This document shows, piece after piece, positions 27,024-35,909 of a stretch of DNA of 64,000 nucleotides (positions are counted from its first letter, which is position 1; each line of letters starts with the position of its first letter). Position numbers and translations under genes: made by a program. Under the pieces are notes generated by a model. That model had not been told where the DNA came from and made no database searches. It saw nothing but the letters and a program-made list of their open reading frames with translations. Source of the stretch: Jejubacter sp036620675 (GTDB lineage: Bacteria > Pseudomonadota > Gammaproteobacteria > Enterobacterales > Enterobacteriaceae); the NCBI GenBank assembly GCA_036620675.1, contig JAZHEE010000016.1. One strand, written 5' to 3'.

Positions 27024-27383
27024 ATGTCCAGTACCGTCACCATCTACCACAACCCCCGCTGCTCCAAGAGTCGCGAGACGCTCAAGCTGCTAAAAGAGAA
27101 CGGCGTCGAGCCGGAAGTCGTGCTCTATCTGGAAACGCCGCCGGATGAGGCGACTATCGGTAAATTGCTTAACATGCTGGAGTTTGAAAGCGCCCGCAGC
27201 CTGATGCGCCAGAAAGAAGATCTCTACAAGACGCTAAATCTGGACGACGACAGCCTTAGCGAAGCGCAGTTGATTCAGGCGATGGTGAAAAATCCGAAGC
27301 TTATTGAGCGCCCTGTCGTGGTGAAAGGAGATAAAGCGCGCATCGGCCGACCGCCAGAGCAGGTACTGGAACTGCTGGCCTAA
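27024..27383 (+). CDS. yfgD: YfgD, ArsC-family protein
   Basis: 119 residues, arsenate-reductase-like: YHNPRCSKSRETL carries the catalytic-type cysteine (C13), and LIERPVVVKGDKARIGRPPE matches the ArsC arginine segments better than YffB does. Glutaredoxin-dependent arsenate reduction is possible by family, but the E. coli protein has not been given a clear role. It converges with hda with only 6 bp between stop codons. Confidence 0.88.
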   Translation: MSSTVTIYHNPRCSKSRETLKLLKENGVEPEVVLYLETPPDEATIGKLLNMLEFESARSLMRQKEDLYKTLNLDDDSLSEAQLIQAMVKNPKLIERPVVVKGDKARIGRPPEQVLELLA

Positions 27384-27389
27384 TCGTAG

Positions 27390-28091
27390 CTACAGATTAA
27401 GAATCTCTTTCACGAATGGAATGGTCAGCTTGCGCTGCGCGGTAATAGAAGCGTGGTCAAGCTGATCGAGCGTCATAAACAGGGTGCGCATTTCGCGATC
27501 CAGCCTTTTGAGCAGGAAGCGGCCCACATCTTCCGGCAGTTCGAAACCGCGCAGCCGGGCGCGCAGTTGCAGCGCCTGAAGCTTATCGTTATCAGAAAGC
27601 GGCTGCAGGCGGTAGATCTGCCCCCAGTCCAGGCGCGATGCCAGATCCGCCAGTTGCAGATTAAGCTGGCGCGGCGGACGATCGCCTGTGATCAACAACC
27701 GGGTATTGCCGGACTCCAGAATGCGGTTATAGAGATTAAAGATAGCCATCTCCCACAGTTCATCCCCGGCGATACATTCGATATTATCAATGCAGACCAG
27801 CGACAGCTGTTCCATTCCTTCCAGCACCTCAGGCACAAACCAGGTTCGCTTATCCAGCGGCACATACCCCACCGCTTCACCACGCTGGGAAAGCTCCGCA
27901 CAGGCGGCATGCAGAAGATGGCTACGCCCTCCCCCTTCTCGCGACCAGAAGTAGATGTAACCGCTATGATCCTGATGCAGAACGTTCTGTAACGCAGCGA
28001 GCAACGCCGGGTTATCGCCCGGCCAGAAGCTGGCGAACGTCTCATCATCAGGAAGATAGAGTGGCAAAGAGAGCTGAGCTGGTGCGTTCAG
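27390..28091 (-). CDS. hda: Hda, DnaA regulatory inactivator (CTG start)
   Basis: 233 residues when read from CTG at 28091 (LNAPAQLSLPLYLPDD), the same length as E. coli Hda, for which a CUG start is established. GAGGT lies 5 nt upstream of this CTG, and no ATG or GTG lies nearby in frame; the next ATG upstream is at 28139 with no conservation. An AAA+ domain homologous to DnaA domain III: sensor and Walker B-like CIDN, arginine-rich C-terminal part. The N-terminal QLSLPL is the clamp-binding motif through which Hda binds DnaN and stimulates DnaA-ATP hydrolysis. Confidence 0.92.
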   Translation of the reverse strand: MNAPAQLSLPLYLPDDETFASFWPGDNPALLAALQNVLHQDHSGYIYFWSREGGGRSHLLHAACAELSQRGEAVGYVPLDKRTWFVPEVLEGMEQLSLVCIDNIECIAGDELWEMAIFNLYNRILESGNTRLLITGDRPPRQLNLQLADLASRLDWGQIYRLQPLSDNDKLQALQLRARLRGFELPEDVGRFLLKRLDREMRTLFMTLDQLDHASITAQRKLTIPFVKEILNL

Positions 28092-28160
28092 AGGGACCTC
28101 AACCAGAACTTGCGAAAAAATCGCGGGGAAGTTTATCACAGTTTAGTGAAAGGGTTGAAC

Positions 28161-28184
28161 CTGGCCCGCGAAAGCACGGGCCAG
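28161..28184 (-). terminator. uraA terminator
   Basis: Stem CTGGCCCG/CGGGCCAG with an 8-nt loop, 12 bp after the uraA stop on the minus strand; followed by GTTCAACCCTTT. It separates uraA from hda. Confidence 0.6.
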
Positions 28185-28196
28185 ATTACATAAGGA

Positions 28197-29492
28197 TCAG
28201 GCACGCGGAGCCTGCTGTTCCTCGTCGTCCGCTTCCAGCACCGTCTCTTCCGGGCGCAGAATGCTAATCGCTTTGAAGATCAGGCTCAGAGCGATGCCCA
28301 CCACGGTCGCCAGCGCCATGCCTTTCAGTTCGGCGGCACCGATGTGAATCTTAGCCCCGCTGACACCGATAATCAGGATCACCGAGGTCAGAATCAGGTT
28401 CTGGGCCTTACTGAAATCCACTTTGGATTCAATTAATACCCGGATACCCGAAGCGCCAATCACGCCGTACAGCAGCAGTGAAACCCCACCCATGACCGGT
28501 ACCGGGATTATCTGGATCGCCGCCGCCAGTTTACCGACGCAGGAGAGCAGAATCGCAAGGATAGCCGCACCGCCGATCACCCAGGTGCTGTACACCTTAG
28601 TAATCGCCATCACGCCGATGTTTTCGCCATAGGTGGTGTTCGGCGTAGAGCCGAAGAAACCAGAGATCACGGTGGAAAATCCATTAGCGAACATCGAACG
28701 ATGCAGGCCCGGGGAGCGCACCAGATCCTTACGCACAATATTTCCGGTCACCACCAGGTGGCCGACATGCTCGGCAATCACCACCAGCGCAGCGGGCAGA
28801 ATGGTCAGCACCGCGAACCACTCAAATTTTGGTGTATAGAAGGTGGGCAGTGCGAACCAGTGCGCTTCACGAATCGGCGTCACGTCCACCACGCCCATAT
28901 AGAAAGAGAAGGCATAGCCCACCAGCACGCCGATAAGAATCGGGATAATCGCAAGGAAACCGCGGAAAATAACCGAACTAAAGACAGTAACGCCCAGGGT
29001 CACCAGCGCAATAGAGAGCGTGGTGCCATCCACCGACTGACCGTCGGCAGGCAGCATACCCGCCATATTGGCGGCCACGCCCGCCAGCTCCAGACCGATA
29101 ACCGCCACGATGGCCCCCATCGCCGCCGGTGGAAACATCACGTCCAGCCAGCCGGTACCCGCCTTTTTCACAATCAGCGCCACCAGACAGAACAGCACGC
29201 CACAGGCGATAAAGCCGCCCAGCGCCAGCTCATAGCCAAGCGGCAACAGCAGCAATACCGGTGAAATAAAGGCGAAGCTGGAGCCCAGATAGGCCGGAAT
29301 TTTCCCTTTACAGATAACCAGATAGAGCAGGGTGCCGATGCCGTTGAACAGCAGAACCGTTGCTGGGTTGATATGAAACATAATCGGCACCAGTACGGTG
29401 GATCCGAACATGGCAAACAGATGCTGCAGACTGAGTGGGAGCGTCTGTAACAGCGGCGGTCTTTCACTCACCCCGATAGCACGGCGCGTCAT
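28197..29492 (-). CDS. uraA: UraA, uracil:proton symporter
   Basis: 431 residues (E. coli 429), NCS2 family. Fourteen membrane segments in two seven-helix repeats; the uracil-binding glutamate is in the stretch VVIAEHVGHLV. It imports uracil across the inner membrane and works with Upp, encoded 74 bp upstream in the same direction. The acidic C-terminal tail (EADDEEQQ) is poorly conserved. Confidence 0.96.
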   Translation of the reverse strand: MTRRAIGVSERPPLLQTLPLSLQHLFAMFGSTVLVPIMFHINPATVLLFNGIGTLLYLVICKGKIPAYLGSSFAFISPVLLLLPLGYELALGGFIACGVLFCLVALIVKKAGTGWLDVMFPPAAMGAIVAVIGLELAGVAANMAGMLPADGQSVDGTTLSIALVTLGVTVFSSVIFRGFLAIIPILIGVLVGYAFSFYMGVVDVTPIREAHWFALPTFYTPKFEWFAVLTILPAALVVIAEHVGHLVVTGNIVRKDLVRSPGLHRSMFANGFSTVISGFFGSTPNTTYGENIGVMAITKVYSTWVIGGAAILAILLSCVGKLAAAIQIIPVPVMGGVSLLLYGVIGASGIRVLIESKVDFSKAQNLILTSVILIIGVSGAKIHIGAAELKGMALATVVGIALSLIFKAISILRPEETVLEADDEEQQAPRA

Positions 29493-29539
29493 AACAATAT
29501 CCTCTGTGTGATGAACTGAGAAAGAAAATCCAAAAAAAA

Positions 29540-29558
29540 GCCGACTGTGAAAGTCGGC
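29540..29558 (-). terminator. upp-uraA intercistronic terminator/attenuator
   Basis: Stem GCCGACT/AGTCGGC with a 5-nt loop followed on the minus strand by eight T. It would lower uraA expression relative to upp. Confidence 0.8.
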
Positions 29559-29566
29559 TGAATCAA

Positions 29567-30193
29567 TTATTTGGTGCCAAATATCTTATCCCCGGCATCG
29601 CCGAGGCCCGGAATAATGTATCCGTGTTCGTTGAGTCCCTGATCGATAGAGGCCGTGTATACCTCAACATCCGGGTGAACTTTCTCCAGCGCTGCCAGGC
29701 CTTCCGGCGCCGCGACCAGTACCAGCACCTTAATATTGTGGCAGCCCGCTTTTTTCAGCAGATCGATAGTCGCTATCATTGAGCCACCGGTCGCCAGCAT
29801 CGGATCCACCACCAGCGCCATACGTTCGTCGATCTGCGAAGCCAGCTTCTGGAAGTAAGGTACCGGCTCCAGAGTTTCTTCGTCGCGGTAAACGCCCACC
29901 ACGCTGATGCGCGCGCTCGGTACGTTTTCCAGTACGCCTTCCATCATGCCAAGACCGGCGCGCAGAATCGGCACCACGGTGATCTTCTTACCTTTGATCT
30001 GCTCAATGTCCACCGGGCCGTTCCAGCCTTCGATAGTCACCGTTTCGGTTTCCAGACCGGCCGTCGCTTCGTAGGTCAGCAGACTTCCCACTTCCGAGGC
30101 GAGCTCACGAAAACGTTTAGTGCTGATATCCACGTCGCGCATCAAACCCAGTTTGTGTTTTACGAGTGGGTGTTTCACTTCCACAATCTTCAT
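29567..30193 (-). CDS. upp: Upp, uracil phosphoribosyltransferase
   Basis: 208 residues, exactly as in E. coli. It converts uracil and PRPP to UMP. The PRPP-binding motif VDPMLATGGSM (about 129-139) and C-terminal YIIPGLGDAGDKIFGTK with the uracil-binding loop are intact. First gene of the upp-uraA salvage operon, divergent from purM. Confidence 0.97.
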   Translation of the reverse strand: MKIVEVKHPLVKHKLGLMRDVDISTKRFRELASEVGSLLTYEATAGLETETVTIEGWNGPVDIEQIKGKKITVVPILRAGLGMMEGVLENVPSARISVVGVYRDEETLEPVPYFQKLASQIDERMALVVDPMLATGGSMIATIDLLKKAGCHNIKVLVLVAAPEGLAALEKVHPDVEVYTASIDQGLNEHGYIIPGLGDAGDKIFGTK

Positions 30194-30382
30194 GCTCTAT
30201 CTCCCCAAATGCGTCAGCCGCGTAAAAAAAAATCGCCGGATTATACCGCTTTTTCGCCGCAGCGCCATACCTGAGACGCTTGATCGGGATCAAGCGATTT
30301 CGGATCAGTATAGAGCAGAGCCCTGTTCCATCCCCTGGTACCTTACCGATCCGGAACAGGAATGTTTCATTAACGGAAGGGC

Positions 30383-30398
30383 TCGCAAACGTTTGCCT
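30383..30398 (+). promoter_or_regulatory. PurR box of purMN
   Basis: TCGCAAACGTTTGCCT contains a perfect 12-bp palindrome GCAAACGTTTGC, the core of the PurR consensus ACGCAAACGTTTGCGT. It lies about 50 bp before the purM start, in promoter position for hypoxanthine/guanine repression. Confidence 0.85.
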
Positions 30399-30448
30399 GG
30401 GCTGTTAGAATCACCGCGATTTTTTCTACCGCGCTGGAACCTGACCTT

Positions 30449-31486
30449 ATGACCGATAAAACCTCTCTCAGCTATAAAGACGCCGGTGTTGATATCGATG
30501 CGGGCAATGCACTGGTCGACCGAATCAAAGGGGTGGTGAAGAAAACCCGCCGCCCGGAAGTCATGGGGGGGCTTGGCGGCTTTGGCGCACTGTGTGCTCT
30601 GCCGCAGAAATACCGCGAACCGGTGCTGGTTTCCGGTACTGATGGCGTCGGCACCAAGCTGCGTCTGGCGATGGATCTGAAACGTCATGACACCATCGGC
30701 ATCGATCTGGTGGCCATGTGCGTCAACGATCTGGTAGTTCAGGGGGCTGAGCCGCTGTTCTTCCTTGACTACTACGCTACCGGTAAGCTGGATGTGGATA
30801 CCGCGGCAAGCGTCGTCGGCGGCATCGCCGAAGGCTGTCTTCAGGCGGGCTGCGCGCTGGTCGGGGGTGAAACCGCTGAAATGCCCGGCATGTACCACGG
30901 CGAAGATTACGACGTAGCGGGTTTCTGCGTCGGCGTGGTAGAGAAATCGGAGATTATCGACGGAACCAAAGTGGCCGATGGCGACGTGCTGGTAGCACTC
31001 GGCTCCAGCGGCCCGCACTCCAACGGTTACTCGCTGGTACGTAAGATTGTCGAAGTCAGCGGCTGCGACCCGCTCACTACCCAACTCGACGGCCAGCCGC
31101 TGGCGGATCACCTGCTGGCGCCGACTCGTATCTATGTGAAATCGGTGCTTAAACTTATCGAACAGTGCGACGTTCACGCTATCGCCCACCTGACCGGCGG
31201 CGGTTTCTGGGAAAACATTCCGCGCGTTCTGCCGGACAATACTCAGGCGGTCATCGATGAATCCAGCTGGCAGTGGCCGGCGATATTCGACTGGCTCCAG
31301 CAGGCGGGCAACGTTAGCCGCCATGAAATGTACCGCACCTTTAACTGCGGCGTAGGTATGGTTATCGCACTGGCGCCTGATGCCGCCGAAAAAGCCATCG
31401 CTCTGCTTAACGCGGCAGGTGAAAAGGCATGGAAAATCGGTATTATCAGGGCCTCCGACTCTGAACAACGCGTGGTTATCGGGTAA
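30449..31486 (+). CDS. purM: PurM, AIR synthetase
   Basis: 345 residues, as in E. coli. It closes FGAM to AIR with ATP in purine synthesis. Family marks are SYKDAGVDIDAGNALV at the N-terminus, GTDGVGTKLRLA, and GGETAEMPGMYHGEDYD. The stop overlaps the purN start by one base (TAATG), so translation is coupled. Confidence 0.97.
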   Translation: MTDKTSLSYKDAGVDIDAGNALVDRIKGVVKKTRRPEVMGGLGGFGALCALPQKYREPVLVSGTDGVGTKLRLAMDLKRHDTIGIDLVAMCVNDLVVQGAEPLFFLDYYATGKLDVDTAASVVGGIAEGCLQAGCALVGGETAEMPGMYHGEDYDVAGFCVGVVEKSEIIDGTKVADGDVLVALGSSGPHSNGYSLVRKIVEVSGCDPLTTQLDGQPLADHLLAPTRIYVKSVLKLIEQCDVHAIAHLTGGGFWENIPRVLPDNTQAVIDESSWQWPAIFDWLQQAGNVSRHEMYRTFNCGVGMVIALAPDAAEKAIALLNAAGEKAWKIGIIRASDSEQRVVIG

Positions 31487-32127
31487 TGAAAAAGATAGTG
31501 GTGCTTATTTCGGGCAATGGAAGCAACCTGCAGGCAATTATCGACGCCTGCCAGCGGCAACGAATCGACGGCACCATTGAGGCAGTATTCAGCAATAAAG
31601 CCGATGCTTACGGTCTTGAGCGCGCTCGCGCGGCAGATATCGCCGCGTTTGCGCTCTCGCCCGGCGACTATCCGGATCGTGAAGCCTATGATCGGGCGCT
31701 AATGGCGCAGATTGATGAGCACGCCCCCGATCTGGTGGTACTGGCGGGCTATATGCGCATTCTCAGCCCCGCCTTCGTGGCTCACTACCGCGGCCGTCTG
31801 CTTAATATCCACCCTTCCCTGCTGCCGAAATACCCCGGTCTGCATACCCATCGCCAGGCGCTGAACAACGGCGATCGCGAGCACGGCACCTCGGTGCACT
31901 TCGTGACCGAAGAGCTGGATGGCGGCCCAGTAATTCTCCAGGCCCGGGTGCCCATCTTTGACGGCGATGACGAAGAAACCGTGATCGCCCGGGTTCAGCA
32001 TCAGGAGCATGCTATCTACCCGCTGGCGATCGGCTGGTTTCTGAATGGCCGGCTGAGCATGCGCGACAGCGCCGCCTGGCTGGACGGGCAGCGCCTGCCT
32101 CCCCAGGGTTACGCCGCTGACGAATAA
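31486..32127 (+). CDS. purN: PurN, GAR transformylase (10-formyl-THF dependent)
   Basis: 213 residues (E. coli 212). It formylates glycinamide ribonucleotide. GNGSNLQA binds phosphate (about 10-17); the catalytic asparagine, histidine and aspartate appear in LLNIHPSLLPKYPG and the GTSVHFVTEELDGG segment. Ends in a strong hairpin terminator. Confidence 0.97.
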   Translation: MKKIVVLISGNGSNLQAIIDACQRQRIDGTIEAVFSNKADAYGLERARAADIAAFALSPGDYPDREAYDRALMAQIDEHAPDLVVLAGYMRILSPAFVAHYRGRLLNIHPSLLPKYPGLHTHRQALNNGDREHGTSVHFVTEELDGGPVILQARVPIFDGDDEETVIARVQHQEHAIYPLAIGWFLNGRLSMRDSAAWLDGQRLPPQGYAADE

Positions 32128-32130
32128 CCC

Positions 32131-32156
32131 CTCTCCTTCCCGCCCGGGAAGGAGAG
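32131..32156 (+). terminator. purN terminator
   Basis: Perfect 11-bp stem CTCTCCTTCCC/GGGAAGGAGAG with a 4-nt loop, 3 bp after the stop codon, followed by TCTTGTCC. Confidence 0.7.
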
Positions 32157-32274
32157 TCTTGTCCGATACTTCTGCCTGGCGTTGGACATTCCCGGATATT
32201 GCTCGCCATAATAGGCGCCGAGACGGATTTTCCACGTCCGGAAACGGGAGCCAACCAAACGGAGTGTGAGTCGC

Positions 32275-34335
32275 ATGGGTCAGGAAAAGCTGTACATTGA
32301 GAAAGAACTAAGCTGGTTATCCTTTAACGAGCGCGTGCTCCAGGAAGCGGCGGATAAGTCGAATCCCCTTATCGAGCGCATGCGTTTTCTGGGCATCTAT
32401 TCCAATAACCTGGATGAGTTTTACAAGGTACGCTTTGCCGAACTGAAACGGCGGATTCTGATTAACGAGGAGCAGGGAACCCACTCCAATTCCCGCCATC
32501 TGCTGAGCAAAATCCAGGCCCGGGTGCTAAAGGCGGATCAGGAGTTCGACGGTCTATATAACGACCTGCTGCTGGAAATGGCGCGTAACCAGATTTTCCT
32601 GATTAACGAGCGCCAGCTTTCCCCTAACCAACAGAACTGGCTGCGCCATTATTTTAAGCACTATTTGCGTCCGCACATTACGCCGATCCTGATTACCCGG
32701 GAAACCGATCTGGTTCAGTTTCTGAAAGACGATTACACCTACCTGACGGTCGAAATCATTCGCGGCTCGGATATTAAGTATGCGCTGCTGGAGATCCCTT
32801 CCGATAAGGTGCCGCGCTTCGTTAACCTGCCGCCAGAAACACCGCGCCGCCGGAAGCCAATGATCCTGCTGGATAACATCATGCGCTACTGCCTGGATGA
32901 GATCTTTAGCGGTTTCTTCGACTACGACGCCCTGAACGCCTACTCCATGAAAATGACCCGCGACGCCGAATACGAGCTGTTGCATGAAATGGAGTCAGGA
33001 ATGCTGGAATTAATGTCCTCCAGCCTGAAGCAGCGCCTGACCGCCGAGCCGGTACGCTTCGTATATCAGCGCGATATGCCGGACGCCATGGTGCAGCTGC
33101 TGGCCGACAAACTGTCGATCTCGCGCTATGACTCTATTATTCCCGGTGGCCGCTACCACAATTTTAAGGACTTCATCGACTTTCCCAACGTGGGTAAAGC
33201 CAACCTGGTGAATAAGCCGATGCCGCGTCTGCGTCATATCTGGTTCGATCGTTTCCGTAACGGTTTCGACGCCATCCGCGAACGCGATGTACTGCTGTAT
33301 TATCCCTACCACACCTTCGAACACGTTCTGGAATTACTGCGCCAGGCCTCCTTCGATCCAAATGTGATTTCTATCAAAATCAATATCTATCGGGTGGCCA
33401 AAGATTCGCGCATTATCGATTCAATGATCCACGCCGCCCACAACGGCAAAAAGGTCACGGTGGTGGTGGAGCTTCAGGCGCGCTTCGATGAAGAGGCCAA
33501 CATTCACTGGGCCAAACGCCTGACCGAAGCCGGGGTGCACGTCATCTTTTCAGCGCCGGGACTGAAAATTCACGCCAAGCTGTTTTTGATCTCCCGGCGC
33601 GAAGGCGAGCAGGTGGTACGCTACGCCCATATCGGTACCGGCAACTTCAACGAAAAGACTGCGCGTCTTTATACCGACTACTCGCTGCTGACTGCCGACG
33701 CCCGTATTACCAACGAGGTGCGCCGGGTATTTAACTTTATTGAAAACCCCTATCGACCCGTGAGCTTCGACCACCTGATGGTTTCGCCACAGAACTCGCG
33801 TCGCCTGCTCTACGAACTGGTGGATAACGAAATCGCCAACGCGCAACAGGGACTGCCTTCAGGCATTACTCTGAAGCTGAATAACCTGGTCGATAAAGGC
33901 CTGGTGGATCGGTTGTATGCCGCCTCCAGTTCCGGTGTCCCCGTGAATCTGCTGGTGCGCGGCATGTGTTCGCTGATCCCCGATCTGGAAGGTATCAGCG
34001 AAAATATTCGGGTCATCAGCATCGTCGATCGTTACCTGGAGCACGATCGGGTCTACGTCTTTGAAAACGGGGGCGACAAAAAAGTCTTCCTCTCTTCGGC
34101 GGACTGGATGACGCGTAACATCGATTACCGCATTGAAGTCGCCGTTGCCCTGCTTGATCCACGCCTGAAGCAGCGAGTGCTGGACATTATCGCTATTCTG
34201 TTTAGCGACACCGTTAAGGCGCGCATCATCGACAAAGAGCTCAGTAATCGCTATGTACCGCGCGGTAACCGCCGTAAAGTACGCTCGCAGCAGGCGATTT
34301 ATGAATACATCAAATCTCTGGAACAGCCTGAATAA
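32275..34335 (+). CDS. ppk: Ppk, polyphosphate kinase 1
   Basis: 686 residues (E. coli 688). It makes polyphosphate reversibly from ATP through a phosphohistidine intermediate. N-terminal and head domains precede two phospholipase-D-like C-terminal domains; the histidine that is autophosphorylated is in PGLKIHAKLFLI, and a second conserved one in SIVDRYLEHDRV. Start at 32275 (ATG GGT CAG) follows E. coli; a GTG three codons earlier is possible. ppx follows 5 bp later, as one operon. Confidence 0.96.
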   Translation: MGQEKLYIEKELSWLSFNERVLQEAADKSNPLIERMRFLGIYSNNLDEFYKVRFAELKRRILINEEQGTHSNSRHLLSKIQARVLKADQEFDGLYNDLLLEMARNQIFLINERQLSPNQQNWLRHYFKHYLRPHITPILITRETDLVQFLKDDYTYLTVEIIRGSDIKYALLEIPSDKVPRFVNLPPETPRRRKPMILLDNIMRYCLDEIFSGFFDYDALNAYSMKMTRDAEYELLHEMESGMLELMSSSLKQRLTAEPVRFVYQRDMPDAMVQLLADKLSISRYDSIIPGGRYHNFKDFIDFPNVGKANLVNKPMPRLRHIWFDRFRNGFDAIRERDVLLYYPYHTFEHVLELLRQASFDPNVISIKINIYRVAKDSRIIDSMIHAAHNGKKVTVVVELQARFDEEANIHWAKRLTEAGVHVIFSAPGLKIHAKLFLISRREGEQVVRYAHIGTGNFNEKTARLYTDYSLLTADARITNEVRRVFNFIENPYRPVSFDHLMVSPQNSRRLLYELVDNEIANAQQGLPSGITLKLNNLVDKGLVDRLYAASSSGVPVNLLVRGMCSLIPDLEGISENIRVISIVDRYLEHDRVYVFENGGDKKVFLSSADWMTRNIDYRIEVAVALLDPRLKQRVLDIIAILFSDTVKARIIDKELSNRYVPRGNRRKVRSQQAIYEYIKSLEQPE

Positions 34336-34340
34336 TATCT

Positions 34341-35876
34341 ATGCCGATCACTCAACAAGCCCCCCGACCGCAGGAGTTCGCAGCGGTCGATCTCGGCTCA
34401 AATAGCTTTCACATGGTCATCGCCCGGGTGGTGGATGGCGCAATGCAGATAATCGGCCGCCTTAAGCAGCGCGTTCATCTGGCCGATGGTCTTGACGCCG
34501 ATAACATCCTGAGCGAAGAGGCCATGGATCGCGGTCTGGCCTGCCTGGCGCTGTTCGCTGAACGGCTCCAGGGATTCAGCGCCGCCAATGTCTCTATCGT
34601 CGGCACCCATACCCTGCGTCAGGCGGCGAATGCGGCGGAGTTTCTGAAACGCGCCGAGGCTGTCATCCCCTACCCGATTGAAATCATCTCCGGTAACGAA
34701 GAAGCGCGCCTGATTTTTATGGGTGTGGAACATACTCAGCCGGAACGGGGGCGCAAGCTGGTTATCGATATTGGCGGCGGTTCTACCGAACTGGTGATCG
34801 GCGAAAATTTCGAACCGCGACTGGTGGAAAGCCGACGCATGGGTTGCGTCAGCTTCGGGCAGAATTTCTTCCCGGAAGGCGAGATCTCTCCTGCCCGGTT
34901 TAACCGCGCAAGGCTGGCCGCTACCCAGAAGCTGGAAGGCCTGGCCTGGCAGTTTCGCATCGAAGGCTGGAACGTCGCCCTGGGCGCTTCCGGTACCATC
35001 AAGGCGGCCCATGAAATATTGCAGGCGATGGGCGAAAAAGATGGCATGATCACACCGGAACGCCTGGAGCTACTGTGCAACGAGGTTCTGAAATATAAAC
35101 GCATCAGCTCGCTTAAAATGCCCGGCCTGTCCGATGAACGTCGGGCGGTCTTTGTGCCTGGACTGGCGATTCTGTGCGGCGTTTTCGACTCGCTGCGTAT
35201 TAAAGAACTGCGCCTTTCCGATGGCGCTCTGCGCGAAGGCGTGCTGTACGAGATGGAGGGCCGTTTTCGCCATCAGGATATCCGTAGTCGCACGGCCCAG
35301 AGCCTGGCAAGCCAGTACAATATCGACAGCGAGCAGGCGAAACGGGTGCTGGAAATGACTCTGCGAATGTTCGAACAGTGGCAGGAGCAGAATCCCAGGC
35401 TCGCCAATCCGCAGATGGCGGTATTGCTCAAGTGGGCCGCCATGCTGCATGAAGTGGGGCTAAATATTAACCACAGCGGCCTGCACCGCCATTCAGCCTA
35501 TATTCTTCAGCACAGCGATCTGCCTGGTTTTACCCAGGAGCAACAGATGCTAATGGCAACCCTGGTACGCTATCACCGTAAGGCCATTAAGCTTGATGAG
35601 CTACCGCGCTTCACGCTGTTTAAAAAGAAACAGTTTATTCCACTGATTAAGCTGCTGCGCCTGGGCGTGTTGCTGAATAATCAACGTCAGGCGTCGACCC
35701 CGCCCCCCACGCTGGTACTGGAAACCGACGACCATCACTGGACGCTGCGTTTTCCCCACGGCTGGTTCAGCCAGAACGCACTGTCACTGTTGGATCTGGA
35801 AAAAGAACAGCAATACTGGCGCAGCGTCACTGGCTGGAAGCTAAATATTGAAGAGGAGCCAGCACCGGGCGCCTGA
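34341..35876 (+). CDS. ppx: Ppx, exopolyphosphatase
   Basis: 511 residues (E. coli 513). It removes terminal phosphates from polyphosphate. Actin-like ASKHA fold: phosphate loop AAVDLGSNSFHM, catalytic acidic SGNEEARL and IGGGSTELVIG, then the C-terminal HD-like domain (AAMLHEVG). Cotranscribed with ppk, so synthesis and breakdown are linked. Confidence 0.96.
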   Translation: MPITQQAPRPQEFAAVDLGSNSFHMVIARVVDGAMQIIGRLKQRVHLADGLDADNILSEEAMDRGLACLALFAERLQGFSAANVSIVGTHTLRQAANAAEFLKRAEAVIPYPIEIISGNEEARLIFMGVEHTQPERGRKLVIDIGGGSTELVIGENFEPRLVESRRMGCVSFGQNFFPEGEISPARFNRARLAATQKLEGLAWQFRIEGWNVALGASGTIKAAHEILQAMGEKDGMITPERLELLCNEVLKYKRISSLKMPGLSDERRAVFVPGLAILCGVFDSLRIKELRLSDGALREGVLYEMEGRFRHQDIRSRTAQSLASQYNIDSEQAKRVLEMTLRMFEQWQEQNPRLANPQMAVLLKWAAMLHEVGLNINHSGLHRHSAYILQHSDLPGFTQEQQMLMATLVRYHRKAIKLDELPRFTLFKKKQFIPLIKLLRLGVLLNNQRQASTPPPTLVLETDDHHWTLRFPHGWFSQNALSLLDLEKEQQYWRSVTGWKLNIEEEPAPGA

Positions 35877-35884
35877 TAAACCAT

Positions 35885-35908
35885 AAGGGCCGCCGTCAGG
35901 CGACCCTT
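35885..35908. terminator. hairpin between convergent ppx and yfgF
   Basis: Stem AAGGG/CCCTT with an inner CGCC/GGCG stem and short mismatches. It fills the gap between two converging stop codons. Confidence 0.4.
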
Positions 35909-35909
35909 G

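Noticed and set aside
29540..29558. PyrR-type attenuator between upp and uraA
   Set aside because: Only a simple terminator hairpin is visible; no anti-terminator or PyrR-binding loop, and enterics do not use PyrR.
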